A stretch of DNA of 64,000 bases from Chryseobacterium oranimense (GTDB lineage Bacteria > Bacteroidota > Bacteroidia > Flavobacteriales > Weeksellaceae), in assembly GCF_900129755.1 (NCBI RefSeq), contig NZ_FQWT01000001.1, forward strand, positions 558,001 through 622,000, in the 5' to 3' direction. The position numbers and the translations under genes are program-made. The notes under the pieces were generated by a model that saw only the letters and a list, made by a program, of their open reading frames with translations, searched no databases and was not told the DNA's origin. This document shows, piece after piece, positions 15,197 through 23,124 of this stretch; the first letter of the stretch is position 1, and every line of letters begins with the position of its first letter.

Positions 15197-17599
15197 ATGA
15201 AAAATATGTTCTTTGTATTGCTTATTTCAATGGTACAGCCTGTACTGGCACAAACTAAACTTGAAAAAGCACTTACCAGTCTTGAGAATAATTACGGACA
15301 GGAAAAAGTATACTTACTTACCGATAAATCACAGTATGCAGCCGGGGACAAAATATGGTTTAAAAGTTTTGTATTTGATGGGTACAACCGTTCTGCATTA
15401 TCTACTACTCTATTTGTTGAGCTGTACAATTCTGATAAAAAAATTATAGACTGGAAAACGGTACTCCTGACCAATGGTGAAGGAAGCGGAGATTTCCAAC
15501 TGAAAGAAGACCTTCCCGAACAGGTGTATTTTGTAAGAGCTTATACGCCTTACATGACCAATTTTAACGAAGATTTTCAGGTGGTGAAAACCATTCCGGT
15601 GTACAATCCCAGCTCCAAAGAATCTTTGGTGATCTCTAAGAGCTCCGACTGGTCTGCAAAAGCCTTTCCGGAAGGCGGAACTTTCATTAACGGGGTTCCT
15701 TCGAAATTTGCCGTAAGATTATCCAGCAACACTTCCCTGCCGGAAAACTGGTCCGGAAAAGTGATAGATACCCAAAATCCCAACGTCCCTGTCACTACAT
15801 TTAAATCTTTTGACAGAAATGTTGCCTCATTTAAAATAACGCCTGCTTCAGGAAAAAAATACCAGGTAATTATCCAGGACAATGCAGGAAAAAGCCAGAC
15901 TATAGATTTACCTCAGGTTGCAGACAGCGGCCTCAATTTGCAGGTGTACAGCTCTAAAGAAGGGATTAAATATACCTTAAAAGGCGTCAACCTGAAACAA
16001 CAGCTTCAAAATTATAAGATTATAGGAACCATCAATAATCACCTGGCGTATAAAGCCAATATCAATCAGCTAACCAACGAAGCTTCAAGTCTTATTCCTA
16101 CAAAAATAAGCAATGGAGCTAACGGTATTCTGCAATTAGCCATTTTTGATGACCAGGACAATCTGGTTGCCAAAAGGCTTTGCTTTATAAAACCTGGCAA
16201 CTTAAAGATTGAGAAAGCAGAAATTGTAGGCCAGAACATAAAACAAACCCCAAGATCTTTTAACAGCATTGATCTTTCCCCCGAGTCTTATTTTAAACAT
16301 TATACCGTTTTGGTAAGTGAAGACGACGGCACCCAGAACCCGGAAGAAGAAAATATACTGAGCGCACTTTGGTTAACGGGAGATTTTACTTCAAAAATAG
16401 ACAGTCCCGCACAATATTTTTATCAAAATGCCAATACTGAAGCTTTGGACGCACTCCTTATTTCTGAAAGCTGGCAGAGATTTGACTGGAATTCCTTACT
16501 TAGCGGAGCTGTGCCCACCATAAAAACCATTTCTCAACCCTATCTTTCTTACAAGGTAAAGCCTATTAAAAATGGGTCCATGCTGATCAACACCCCTGTA
16601 AACTTAGTATTGAGATTAGGTAAAAATGAACCTTCCATTAATCAGTTTATCACAGATCAAAACGGATATGCTTATTTAAATAACATTAACAATGATGAAC
16701 CCCTGAATGTTTCATTGTTTGTAAATTCAGAAAATGATAAAGAATCCGGCACTGATAATCTATTCGTCACTGTAGAACCATTGGTAAATCCCGTACCCTT
16801 TAAAGGCAATTTCCCGGGAACAAAATATACATTAGTAAAAGCCGGTGAAAATAAAACCGTTGCTCCAATCATTTCCAGGGCTATCAACACCCAGAAAAAT
16901 ACAAAAAAGATCGAGAATGCAGATGTACAGATTGAAGAAGTAAAACTGGTAGGAAAAAAGCAGGATCCCAAAGAAGAGCTGGATAAACAACTGTCCACAG
17001 GAATGTTTAGCTCTATGAATTCCACTATATTCGATTTCGTGAATGAAGACCAGCATATTGCCGGATCCAATAATATATTTGACTGGCTGCAGGGACGGGC
17101 GGCCGGTTTAACATTTCAACGGAATAATTCAGGAGTTAATGTTCCTTATATCCGCAATCAGCAGGCTAAGTTGTATTTAGACGAGACGCCTACGGATCCT
17201 TCAATGATTGCCAACCTTCCTGTCAACAATATCGCTATGGTAAAAATTCTTAAAGGAGCCGGATTAATAGGTGATGCAGTACTCATCTACACCATGAAAG
17301 GCAATATGAAATCCAAAAGCAATGAAAAAGAAGCACAGAAAAACAATTCATCTGTGATAAAAGGATATGATAAACCTTCGGAATTTCTTGTTGAAATGCT
17401 GGATAATGATGATCCGGCAAAGAAAATTGAAAACGATACCCGGGAAACCCTTTACTGGAATCCTAATTTATTCGACAGCGATTATGTTCCTCCAAGAATA
17501 AAATTCTTTAATAACGACAGCGCCAAACAATACAGAGTACTCATCATAAGTTTTGATGAAGATGACAATCTTCTGTATGATCAGAAAATCTTTAAATAA
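15197..17599 (+). CDS. large secreted MG2/TonB-plug-like protein of unknown function
   Basis: An 800-residue protein with a signal peptide (about 1-18, ending VLAQ). Near 35-110 there is an MG2-like macroglobulin strand pattern (VYLLTDKSQYAAGDKIWFKSFVFDG, then VFLVEL-type repeats). Around 610-700 follows a plug-domain-like stretch (IFDWLQGRAAGLTF ... AKLYLDETPTD ... VKILKGAGLIGDAVLIYTMKG), but no beta-barrel follows. Bacteroidota have many such proteins annotated only by the plug domain; they are probably periplasmic or outer-membrane-attached partners of unknown systems. Monocistronic, with a strong terminator. Confidence 0.8.
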   Translation: MKNMFFVLLISMVQPVLAQTKLEKALTSLENNYGQEKVYLLTDKSQYAAGDKIWFKSFVFDGYNRSALSTTLFVELYNSDKKIIDWKTVLLTNGEGSGDFQLKEDLPEQVYFVRAYTPYMTNFNEDFQVVKTIPVYNPSSKESLVISKSSDWSAKAFPEGGTFINGVPSKFAVRLSSNTSLPENWSGKVIDTQNPNVPVTTFKSFDRNVASFKITPASGKKYQVIIQDNAGKSQTIDLPQVADSGLNLQVYSSKEGIKYTLKGVNLKQQLQNYKIIGTINNHLAYKANINQLTNEASSLIPTKISNGANGILQLAIFDDQDNLVAKRLCFIKPGNLKIEKAEIVGQNIKQTPRSFNSIDLSPESYFKHYTVLVSEDDGTQNPEEENILSALWLTGDFTSKIDSPAQYFYQNANTEALDALLISESWQRFDWNSLLSGAVPTIKTISQPYLSYKVKPIKNGSMLINTPVNLVLRLGKNEPSINQFITDQNGYAYLNNINNDEPLNVSLFVNSENDKESGTDNLFVTVEPLVNPVPFKGNFPGTKYTLVKAGENKTVAPIISRAINTQKNTKKIENADVQIEEVKLVGKKQDPKEELDKQLSTGMFSSMNSTIFDFVNEDQHIAGSNNIFDWLQGRAAGLTFQRNNSGVNVPYIRNQQAKLYLDETPTDPSMIANLPVNNIAMVKILKGAGLIGDAVLIYTMKGNMKSKSNEKEAQKNNSSVIKGYDKPSEFLVEMLDNDDPAKKIENDTRETLYWNPNLFDSDYVPPRIKFFNNDSAKQYRVLIISFDEDDNLLYDQKIFK

Positions 17600-17615
17600 C
17601 AGAGTTTTCCGGATT

Positions 17616-17648
17616 AAAAAGCCTTTCAGTTTTCCTGAAAGGCTTTTT
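17616..17648 (+). terminator. intrinsic terminator
   Basis: Perfect 14-bp stem AAAAAGCCTTTCAG (17616-17629) / CTGAAAGGCTTTTT (17635-17648); usable on both strands. Confidence 0.85.
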
Positions 17649-17813
17649 GTTATTTAATTCAGCAGTTTTATTTTTTTAAAAGTTTTTGAAACCCGGATAG
17701 GAACCGTCGGGCGGACCGTTTTTTTAACGCAAAGGTTTTAAAAAACTCTTTTGATTTTAAAATATGCACTATAGTACATAATATTTTTTGATGTTTTTCA
17801 TTCACTTTGACTT

Positions 17814-18134
17814 ATGAATAAATCATTAGACGAAATAGAAAGATTTGTTATAAAACGTATAAAAGAAATCCGCGAAACAAAAGGTGTTACTCAAGAAGAA
17901 CTCTCTCTTTCGATTGGTAAGAATATCGGATTCATTTCACAGATAGAAGCCCCTTCTAAAAAAGCTAAATATAATTTAATTCACTTAAATTTAATTGCCA
18001 TAGCATTAGGTTGTTCAATTAAGGACTTCCTACCTGATGAACCAATTAAAGAGAAGAAATACGATATTAAAGAAATTAAAACAAAAAAATCTGACGAGAG
18101 TTGGGATTTTGTTTTACCATTTTTTAATAGATAA
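17814..18134 (+). CDS. XRE-type helix-turn-helix regulator
   Basis: A 106-residue protein with an N-terminal Cro/C1 HTH: IKEIRETKGVTQEELSLSIGKNIGFISQIE (about 16-45), then a lysine-rich linker and the tail ESWDFVLPFFNR. It sits 188 bp ahead of the dCTP deaminase gene on the same strand and shares its very high AT content, so it is probably the local regulator of that defence gene. A near-match -7 element (TCACTTTG) ends only a few bases before the ATG, suggesting an almost leaderless mRNA. Confidence 0.85.
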   Translation: MNKSLDEIERFVIKRIKEIRETKGVTQEELSLSIGKNIGFISQIEAPSKKAKYNLIHLNLIAIALGCSIKDFLPDEPIKEKKYDIKEIKTKKSDESWDFVLPFFNR

Positions 18135-18322
18135 AAGTAAACAATCTTTTAATTTTAATTTTACTGAAAATATATTCGTCTAATGAACGAAATATATACA
18201 AATCAAATTAAAAATTCATCACACAAACATAAATTCTATTAAATAATTTTTTTTTATTGTATGAAAATATTTACTTTTCTAAAATAAAATCAATTATAAA
18301 ACTAAAACTTTAAAAACTTAAG
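18135..18322 (+). other. AT-rich leader before the deaminase; possible regulatory RNA
   Basis: This 188-bp stretch holds only a 19-codon frame (18183-18242, MNEIYTNQ...HKFY) and an imperfect hairpin ATATTCGT / ACGAAATAT near 18171-18193. In the Vibrio AvcID defence system an inhibitory RNA, AvcI, lies directly upstream of the deaminase, so this is the place to look for an analogue. No sequence similarity is claimed. Confidence 0.3.
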
Positions 18323-20479
18323 ATGGATGTAAATAAATTATACGAACTAAGGAGTAATTTTATCATAATTGGATTGACTGGTAGGATGAGAGGTGGAGCA
18401 AATCAGCTAACAGAAATTCTATGTAATTCGGACAATCCTTTTACAAATGATAACCTTAAAACAGAAATAGATTTTATAAAATCACAAAACTTAAATGAGG
18501 GATTAAAAAATGAAATTCTTTGCAATTTCATCAATTTCAATAATGGAACTATTAAAAATTGGAATAAATTTGAACTTCTTGAATATAAAAAAGTCATTTT
18601 TTTTAATTTTTTGTTTGATTGTTATAAAGAGGAAGGTGATTTTTTACTAAATATTCCAACAAAGATTATTCAATTAGGATCATATAGAAATTTTGAATAT
18701 GAAAGATTCGGATCAACTATAGAAAGTACAAATTTTATTTTAGAAAAAGTAAAAGTTTTTTTTAATGAAACCAATGTCAAAACTTTCCTTTTAACATTTA
18801 ACTTTTCTTGTGAAACTTTAAAGGAATGTCTACAATCAAAAAATAGTAAAGAAATTTATGATTTTTTCTTTCATTCGAAATTCACAAAAATAACAAGTGA
18901 TTTCTTTTCTTTACTTGATTCACACAGTCTAATATTACGCCAACGGTTCATACAATCTCTTTCATTATATTATAGATTAAATGGGAGAATAAATATTAAT
19001 GAAATAGTCAATATTGATAAAAAAATAAATGAAGGAAAATATGAATCATCATTAGAACATATTTATACTATTGCAGAAACAATCAATAGATTAATTAAAG
19101 CATACAGAGATGTAAATGATAATAAATGCAATATCATAATTGATTCACTTAAAAACTCATTTGAAGTAAATTTTTTTAAAGAAAGATTTTCCGGGTTTTA
19201 TTTAGTAACTGTGAACAAGAAAGAGAAAACAAGAATTATAGATATTGAAAATAAAGTAAAATCCCTATACTTGAATGATTCCGAAAAAGCTGATAAAGAG
19301 TTTAAAGAGAACAAAAATTTTGACGATAAAGAATACCGAACTGATGATTTCAAAAATGGTTTATTTAGTTCACCCGATGTAGAAAATTGCATCCAAAAAA
19401 GTGATTATCATATTTTTATCGATGATGATAATTTACATAATAAAAATATAGACGCCATTATGTATAAAGAGGACAGTGATGATTCAATGATTCATACCGA
19501 ACATGATGAAGAAACATTAAATAAAGGTGAATTAAAGAATTATTTTACCTATAAGTCATTAGAGTTACAATCTCTAAAACTTATTTGCTTAATTAAACAA
19601 CCTGGATTGATTACTCCTTCTTCGATCGAAAGAATAATGAATATTGCTTTCAATGCTAAATTAAATTCAGGGTGTATTTCAAGACAAGTAGGTGCCGTTG
19701 TTACAGATAGCTCATTTTCTGTTAAAGCAATAGGATGGAATGAAGTTCCTGAAGGACAAACGCCATGCTCACTAAGAAATATTTACGATCTAAAAAATGA
19801 TAAAAATTTATCAGCTTTCACTAATTATGAAAAAAGTAATACTATAGTTGGCACATATAGAAATGGAAAAACTTTTAAGCAAAATGCTACTGAAAATTTA
19901 GCTCCCGAAATAGAAATTTTAGACAAATTACAGGAAAGAAGTTGCTCTTTTTGTTTTAAAGAATTTCATAACTCTTTTGAAGGAGAAAAAAACCAAGTAC
20001 ATACCCGATCCTTGCACGCAGAAGAAAATGCCATGCTTCAAATAACAAAATATGGTGGCCAACCATTAAAAGGAGGAAATCTGTTTACAACAGCGAGTCC
20101 TTGTGAATTATGCTCAAAAAAAGCCTTTCAGCTTGGCGTTAAAAACATATTCTATATAGATCCTTATCCCGGAATTGCGAAAACTCAGATTCTTGGTGGT
20201 GGTAATATTTCAGATAATAACCCTAACCTTTTTATGTTTCAAGGAGCAATTGGAAAGGGGTTTAATAAATTATATGAACCTTTTATGTCAATAAAAGATG
20301 AAACAAAAATAAGATCAAATATTAGGCCTCTTAAGGTAAAGCCTAAACAAAAAGATTTAGATAATATGTTAGCTGAATTTACAACAGAAGAAGTGGTAAT
20401 GGCACTTGATAGAATTAATAGAAAGAAAACTGATGGAATAATAGATTTTTCTAAAACTGATAAAAAAACAAACACATAA
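18323..20479 (+). CDS. anti-phage dCTP deaminase (AvcD/DCD-type)
   Basis: A 718-residue protein with two regions. The N-terminus starts like a P-loop nucleotide kinase (IIIGLTGRMRGGANQLTEIL, 14-33). The C-terminal deaminase has RQVGAVVTD (454-462), the zinc site HAEENA (565-570) plus PCELC (593-597), and an extra pair C541/C544 in the insert. This is the architecture of the phage-defence dCTP deaminases, which deplete dCTP during infection. The Walker A motif is degenerate: the usual GK[ST] is replaced by GGA. The gene is strongly AT-rich compared with the flanking chromosome and is preceded by an XRE gene, as expected for a horizontally acquired defence module. A housekeeping dCMP deaminase is unlikely given the length. 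Confidence 0.85.
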   Translation: MDVNKLYELRSNFIIIGLTGRMRGGANQLTEILCNSDNPFTNDNLKTEIDFIKSQNLNEGLKNEILCNFINFNNGTIKNWNKFELLEYKKVIFFNFLFDCYKEEGDFLLNIPTKIIQLGSYRNFEYERFGSTIESTNFILEKVKVFFNETNVKTFLLTFNFSCETLKECLQSKNSKEIYDFFFHSKFTKITSDFFSLLDSHSLILRQRFIQSLSLYYRLNGRININEIVNIDKKINEGKYESSLEHIYTIAETINRLIKAYRDVNDNKCNIIIDSLKNSFEVNFFKERFSGFYLVTVNKKEKTRIIDIENKVKSLYLNDSEKADKEFKENKNFDDKEYRTDDFKNGLFSSPDVENCIQKSDYHIFIDDDNLHNKNIDAIMYKEDSDDSMIHTEHDEETLNKGELKNYFTYKSLELQSLKLICLIKQPGLITPSSIERIMNIAFNAKLNSGCISRQVGAVVTDSSFSVKAIGWNEVPEGQTPCSLRNIYDLKNDKNLSAFTNYEKSNTIVGTYRNGKTFKQNATENLAPEIEILDKLQERSCSFCFKEFHNSFEGEKNQVHTRSLHAEENAMLQITKYGGQPLKGGNLFTTASPCELCSKKAFQLGVKNIFYIDPYPGIAKTQILGGGNISDNNPNLFMFQGAIGKGFNKLYEPFMSIKDETKIRSNIRPLKVKPKQKDLDNMLAEFTTEEVVMALDRINRKKTDGIIDFSKTDKKTNT

Positions 20480-20562
20480 TTATCAACATTTATAAGACTA
20501 TTAAACTTACTAATGTATCCCCACTACAGCACGAATCTCTTCGTATCGTTTTTAGCATTAAA

Positions 20563-20596
20563 TATCCTTGTCAAGGTTTAAAACCTTGACAAGGAT
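20563..20596. repeat. 16-bp palindrome
   Basis: ATCCTTGTCAAGGTTT (20563-20578) and its exact complement AAACCTTGACAAGGAT (20581-20596) with a 2-nt loop. No T-run follows, so it is not an obvious terminator; it looks like a REP-type intergenic palindrome. Confidence 0.75.
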
Positions 20597-20649
20597 GCAA
20601 AAAACTCTCTTTCCTTTGCGTGACCACTATCCTTCAAAACAAACTCCCC

Positions 20650-20692
20650 AAATATTCCGTTTGATTCTTAAATTTGACTCATGCGAAAGAAT
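20650..20692 (+). repeat. 43-bp direct repeat, left copy
   Basis: Matches 21175-21217 at 41 of 43 positions. It includes a -7 element TAAATTTG and the first codons (ATGCGAAAGAAT) of the lipoprotein gene at 21206, so it is a truncated duplicate of that gene's promoter and start. Confidence 0.85.
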
Positions 20693-20780
20693 TCCAAAAC
20701 GATAAAATCAGCTTCCATATCTATCATAGTGGGATATATTGGGAAAGACTCATTAACTGAATTTTTAAGAATTAGTTGAA

Positions 20781-20808
20781 TAAAAAAACACCCTTTAGTT
20801 AGGGTGTT
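20781..20808 (-). terminator. terminator of the RiPP-like gene
   Basis: AACACCCT (20787-20794) / AGGGTGTT (20801-20808), followed on the minus strand by seven T; it begins 7 bp past the stop codon. Confidence 0.8.
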
Positions 20809-20814
20809 AATTTT

Positions 20815-20985
20815 TTAAGAGCCAATTGGAACGCAAGAACATACGCAATCATAAATACCCTGGTCTGGATCACATACGTATATAGATTCACATTTGAGAT
20901 AGTGTTTAGCTGGACATACAATTGGATTATCAGCACCCTTAATTGCTTTTAAATTTTCTCTTGAAAGTTTTTTGAATTTTTTCAT
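20815..20985 (-). CDS. Cys-rich bacteriocin-like (RiPP) precursor peptide
   Basis: A 56-residue peptide too short for usual gene calls. It starts MKKFKKLSRENLKAIKGAD, the leader type (LSREELKxIxGG/GA) seen in the short bacteriocin-like precursors of Chryseobacterium; the Gly-Ala at 17-18 would be the cleavage site. The core (about 38 residues) has six cysteines at 24, 32, 38, 47, 49 and 51. A -7 element (21012-21005, TAGCTTTG) and a terminator (20781-20808) frame it as its own transcription unit. No modification enzyme or C39-type exporter is recognised within the window, so maturation would use genes elsewhere. Whether it kills competitors or signals is unknown. Confidence 0.7.
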   Translation of the reverse strand: MKKFKKLSRENLKAIKGADNPIVCPAKHYLKCESIYVCDPDQGIYDCVCSCVPIGS

Positions 20986-21004
20986 GCTTAAATTTTAATT
21001 TGTT

Positions 21005-21012
21005 CAAAGCTA
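21005..21012 (-). promoter_or_regulatory. -7 element of the RiPP-like gene
   Basis: TAGCTTTG on the minus strand, 19 bp ahead of the start codon. No clear -33 TTG is seen. Confidence 0.5.
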
Positions 21013-21174
21013 AATATACATAAATTCTTTATTGTGTGAATAATAAATTCCATACTCTCTGCTACACAAAATTTTTACTTTCTGTTGGAAAGTAAGGCTT
21101 ACTTTTTCTATTCTTCAAAATCTCCTCAACAATAGTATCAAAACAAAAACGATCATCTCTCAAAAGAAAACGCT

Positions 21175-21217
21175 AAATATTCCGTTTAATTCTTAAATTT
21201 GGCTCATGCGAAAGAAT
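21175..21217 (+). repeat. 43-bp direct repeat, right copy
   Basis: Carries the live promoter (TAAATTTG at 21194-21201) and the start of the lipoprotein gene; the truncated duplicate lies 525 bp upstream at 20650-20692. Confidence 0.85.
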
Positions 21218-21667
21218 CTTTATTTCATCATTATATTATGTTCTCTTACCAGCTGCTATACTTATCAGGTAAAGAAGCCAGCGGATCCGGCGGCCAACGA
21301 TAAGCAGTCTAAAAAGAATACAGCAATGGCTAATAATACTGCCAACCCAATGAAAAATGCAGCTGCTGAATCCCAAAACCCACAGCCAATGCCCGCCCCG
21401 GTGAATGTTCAGGAGAAACTTGCCGCCGGTAAAAATGTGAAAATAGATGTGGATGGCAGGAGCTACAAAGTAATTGTTGATAAGTGGGAAAGCGACAGCC
21501 TGGTAGCACACCCGGTTCATAATCCTAAAAAAATCCTGAAATTCCATAAGAACCAGATCAATGGGGAGAAAATTGCAGAAAAACGCTTTTCGCAGCCCAT
21601 AGCAGATATTATTACCGTAGTGGCTTATGCCGCCATTGGTGTCGGAATTTATCTTCTTGTCCGGTAA
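21206..21667 (+). CDS. small lipoprotein of unknown function
   Basis: A 153-residue protein with a lipoprotein signal (MRKNLYFIIILCSLTSCYTY, lipid-attachment Cys17). A low-complexity Ala/Asn/Pro segment spans about 25-70, a small domain KNVKIDVDGRSYKVIVDKWESDSLVAHP about 75-105, and a C-terminal hydrophobic helix (IITVVAYAAIGVGIYLLV) ends the chain. It is therefore anchored at both ends or crosses the membrane. The mRNA should be almost leaderless because the -7 element ends 4 bp before the ATG. No function is recognised. Confidence 0.75.
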   Translation: MRKNLYFIIILCSLTSCYTYQVKKPADPAANDKQSKKNTAMANNTANPMKNAAAESQNPQPMPAPVNVQEKLAAGKNVKIDVDGRSYKVIVDKWESDSLVAHPVHNPKKILKFHKNQINGEKIAEKRFSQPIADIITVVAYAAIGVGIYLLVR

Positions 21668-21716
21668 TTTTCAATAAACAGCCTGGAAAAACATACCGGG
21701 AATTAGTAAAAAGCCC

Positions 21717-21952
21717 CTTACAAAGCCTGTAGGCCTTATCAAAGCGTCTCCGGGCACTTCCCCAACCATCCGGAGGCACTTGCCCAACTGCCGATACCCC
21801 TTAAGGAACGGCCGATACCCCCTTACCCAAGGGGGTAAAACCACTTGCAAAACGGTCTCCCGGGGCTTATCAAAGGGGCTTCAGGCCGTTATTAAAGACC
21901 TATTGGCCCTGTCACACTCCCTGAAGACGGTTGTGAACGGGGTGCGGACATA
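21717..21952. repeat. degenerate tandem array with 22-bp period
   Basis: A GC-rich stretch unlike its neighbours. Units starting CTT(A/G) fall at 21717, 21735, 21757, 21779, 21800, 21822, 21844, 21866, 21888 (GTTA), 21909 and 21930. All steps are 21-22 bp except the first (18). The rough consensus is CTTAYCAAAGGGCCTCCGGG. A frame of 71 codons crosses it (21780-21995) but looks like translated repeat. Units are diverged, so this is not a CRISPR array. The first part of the gap (21668-21716) holds nothing recognised. Confidence 0.75.
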
Positions 21953-21981
21953 TCTGATAAGATCATTAAACAAAAAAATGA

Positions 21982-22392
21982 TCAATCTAACTTAAAAAAG
22001 AAATACACTACCGCCGCCCACTCTTTTCTGATGCCTTTAGCATAGCCAATAGTACTCCGGCTGCTGTTTTCCACAGTTCCATCGTCTTTAATGTACCCAA
22101 TGGTGGAACGGCTGCTGTTTTCTACTGTCCCGTCTTTTTTTACATAACCTACGGTAGAACGGCTTTTATCTTCTATGGTGCCATCACTTTTAATGTAACC
22201 GATGGTCGAGCGGCTTTTATCCTCGATCGTCCCGTCTGACCTGATGTATCCTACGGTCGAGCGGCTGCTGTTCTCGATGGTTCCGTCCGGCTTGATGTAG
22301 CCCGTTGTACTCCGGCTTCCCGATTCTATAGTTTGTGCACACACAATGGAAAGATTCAGTAAAAGGAAACAGATCAATAGAGTTTTTTTCAT
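21982..22392 (-). CDS. secreted 5-fold beta-flower-type repeat protein
   Basis: A 136-residue protein starting MKKTLLICFLLLNLSIVCAQ, a clean signal peptide; the upstream ATG at 22470 is rejected because the signal begins at 22392. The mature part has five tandem 17-residue repeats of the form SRSTxGYIKxDGTIExx plus a final partial one ending GYAKG. This is the pattern of the Bacteroidota family called 5-fold beta-flower, in which each repeat makes one blade. The tail RKEWAAVVYFFFKLD is hydrophobic. Function of the family is not established. Confidence 0.8.
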   Translation of the reverse strand: MKKTLLICFLLLNLSIVCAQTIESGSRSTTGYIKPDGTIENSSRSTVGYIRSDGTIEDKSRSTIGYIKSDGTIEDKSRSTVGYVKKDGTVENSSRSTIGYIKDDGTVENSSRSTIGYAKGIRKEWAAVVYFFFKLD

Positions 22393-22511
22393 GGTTTTTA
22401 ATTTTTTATACTTAAAACAGGTAATGTAAAATACGGATTTATAGAAGAAAATCAGGTACCTGTTCAGCATATCTGTAATTGTTTTGGAATCTGTCTTCTT
22501 TCCCGTTAGTT

Positions 22512-22693
22512 TTAATGCACATTAGCACTGTCTTTAGTAACGGTTGAGGTATCGGAAACTTCAGGTATTACACGGATGGTATCAGACTTTCTATCGTTTA
22601 CGGTAGATTTCTTGTCAACCTCATTTCTGTATTGGGTTTCAGATTTGGTGCAGCCTGCAAAACAAAAAGAATGATGATAAAAAATAGTTTCAT
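22512..22693 (-). pseudogene. small lipoprotein gene with homopolymer frameshift
   Basis: The ATG at 22693 opens MKLFFIIILFVL, a signal peptide start. The matching lipobox and body (AGCTKSETQYRNEVDKKSTV... to NVH and stop at 22512) lie in another frame. The total is 182 bp, one base short of a multiple of three; the A6 run at 22679-22684 is the likely site of a missing base. A good -7 element (TAAGTTTG, 22724-22717) lies ahead. Either a recently broken gene, a slippery on/off switch, or a sequencing error. Confidence 0.65.
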
Positions 22694-22716
22694 AAGAATA
22701 TAAATTTTGGTTACCT

Positions 22717-22724
22717 CAAACTTA
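22717..22724 (-). promoter_or_regulatory. -7 element of the frameshifted lipoprotein gene
   Basis: TAAGTTTG on the minus strand, 23 bp ahead of the ATG. Confidence 0.5.
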
Positions 22725-23124
22725 GAAAATTAAAAAACGCATTTTTATGATCTGGACCACATTACAGCAATTAATAATTCATTATTGGTTCCGGTTACAT
22801 GGATACACAATAATAATTTCTGATATAGTCAGTACTTTCATTTTAATATAGCTATTGCTTCCATCATATTATTTGAACGCAGGCTGATTATGACGCCGAT
22901 CATAAAGTAGCCGATCAGAACTTTATACCTTTGATTAAAGGGGTTGGTAATATACTGTCGTCAATTGACCCAAGTCATATTAACTTCCCTGTTTATTCCC
23001 GAAATTAGGTTGGTATAAAGAGGAACTTACGGAATATGAACCTAAGGAATCCACAATTTGATAAAGCCAGAGAAAAATTCTCTGGCTAAAATCCCGGACC
23101 GGAACTGTTAAAGCTATTTAAATT
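22725..23124. other. intergenic region before the CinA-domain gene
   Basis: No gene is recognised. A possible plus-strand -7 element TACCTTTG lies at 22926-22933. A 10-bp inverted repeat AGCCAGAGAA / TTCTCTGGCT (23065-23087) sits 37 bp before the next start codon and could shape the mRNA leader. Confidence 0.45.

Noticed and set aside
21717..21952. CRISPR array
   Set aside because: Units are diverged from one another and there are no constant repeats with unique spacers, nor cas genes.
21780..21995. 71-codon frame inside the 22-bp repeat array
   Set aside because: Its sequence simply follows the tandem repeat; no start signal or family pattern.
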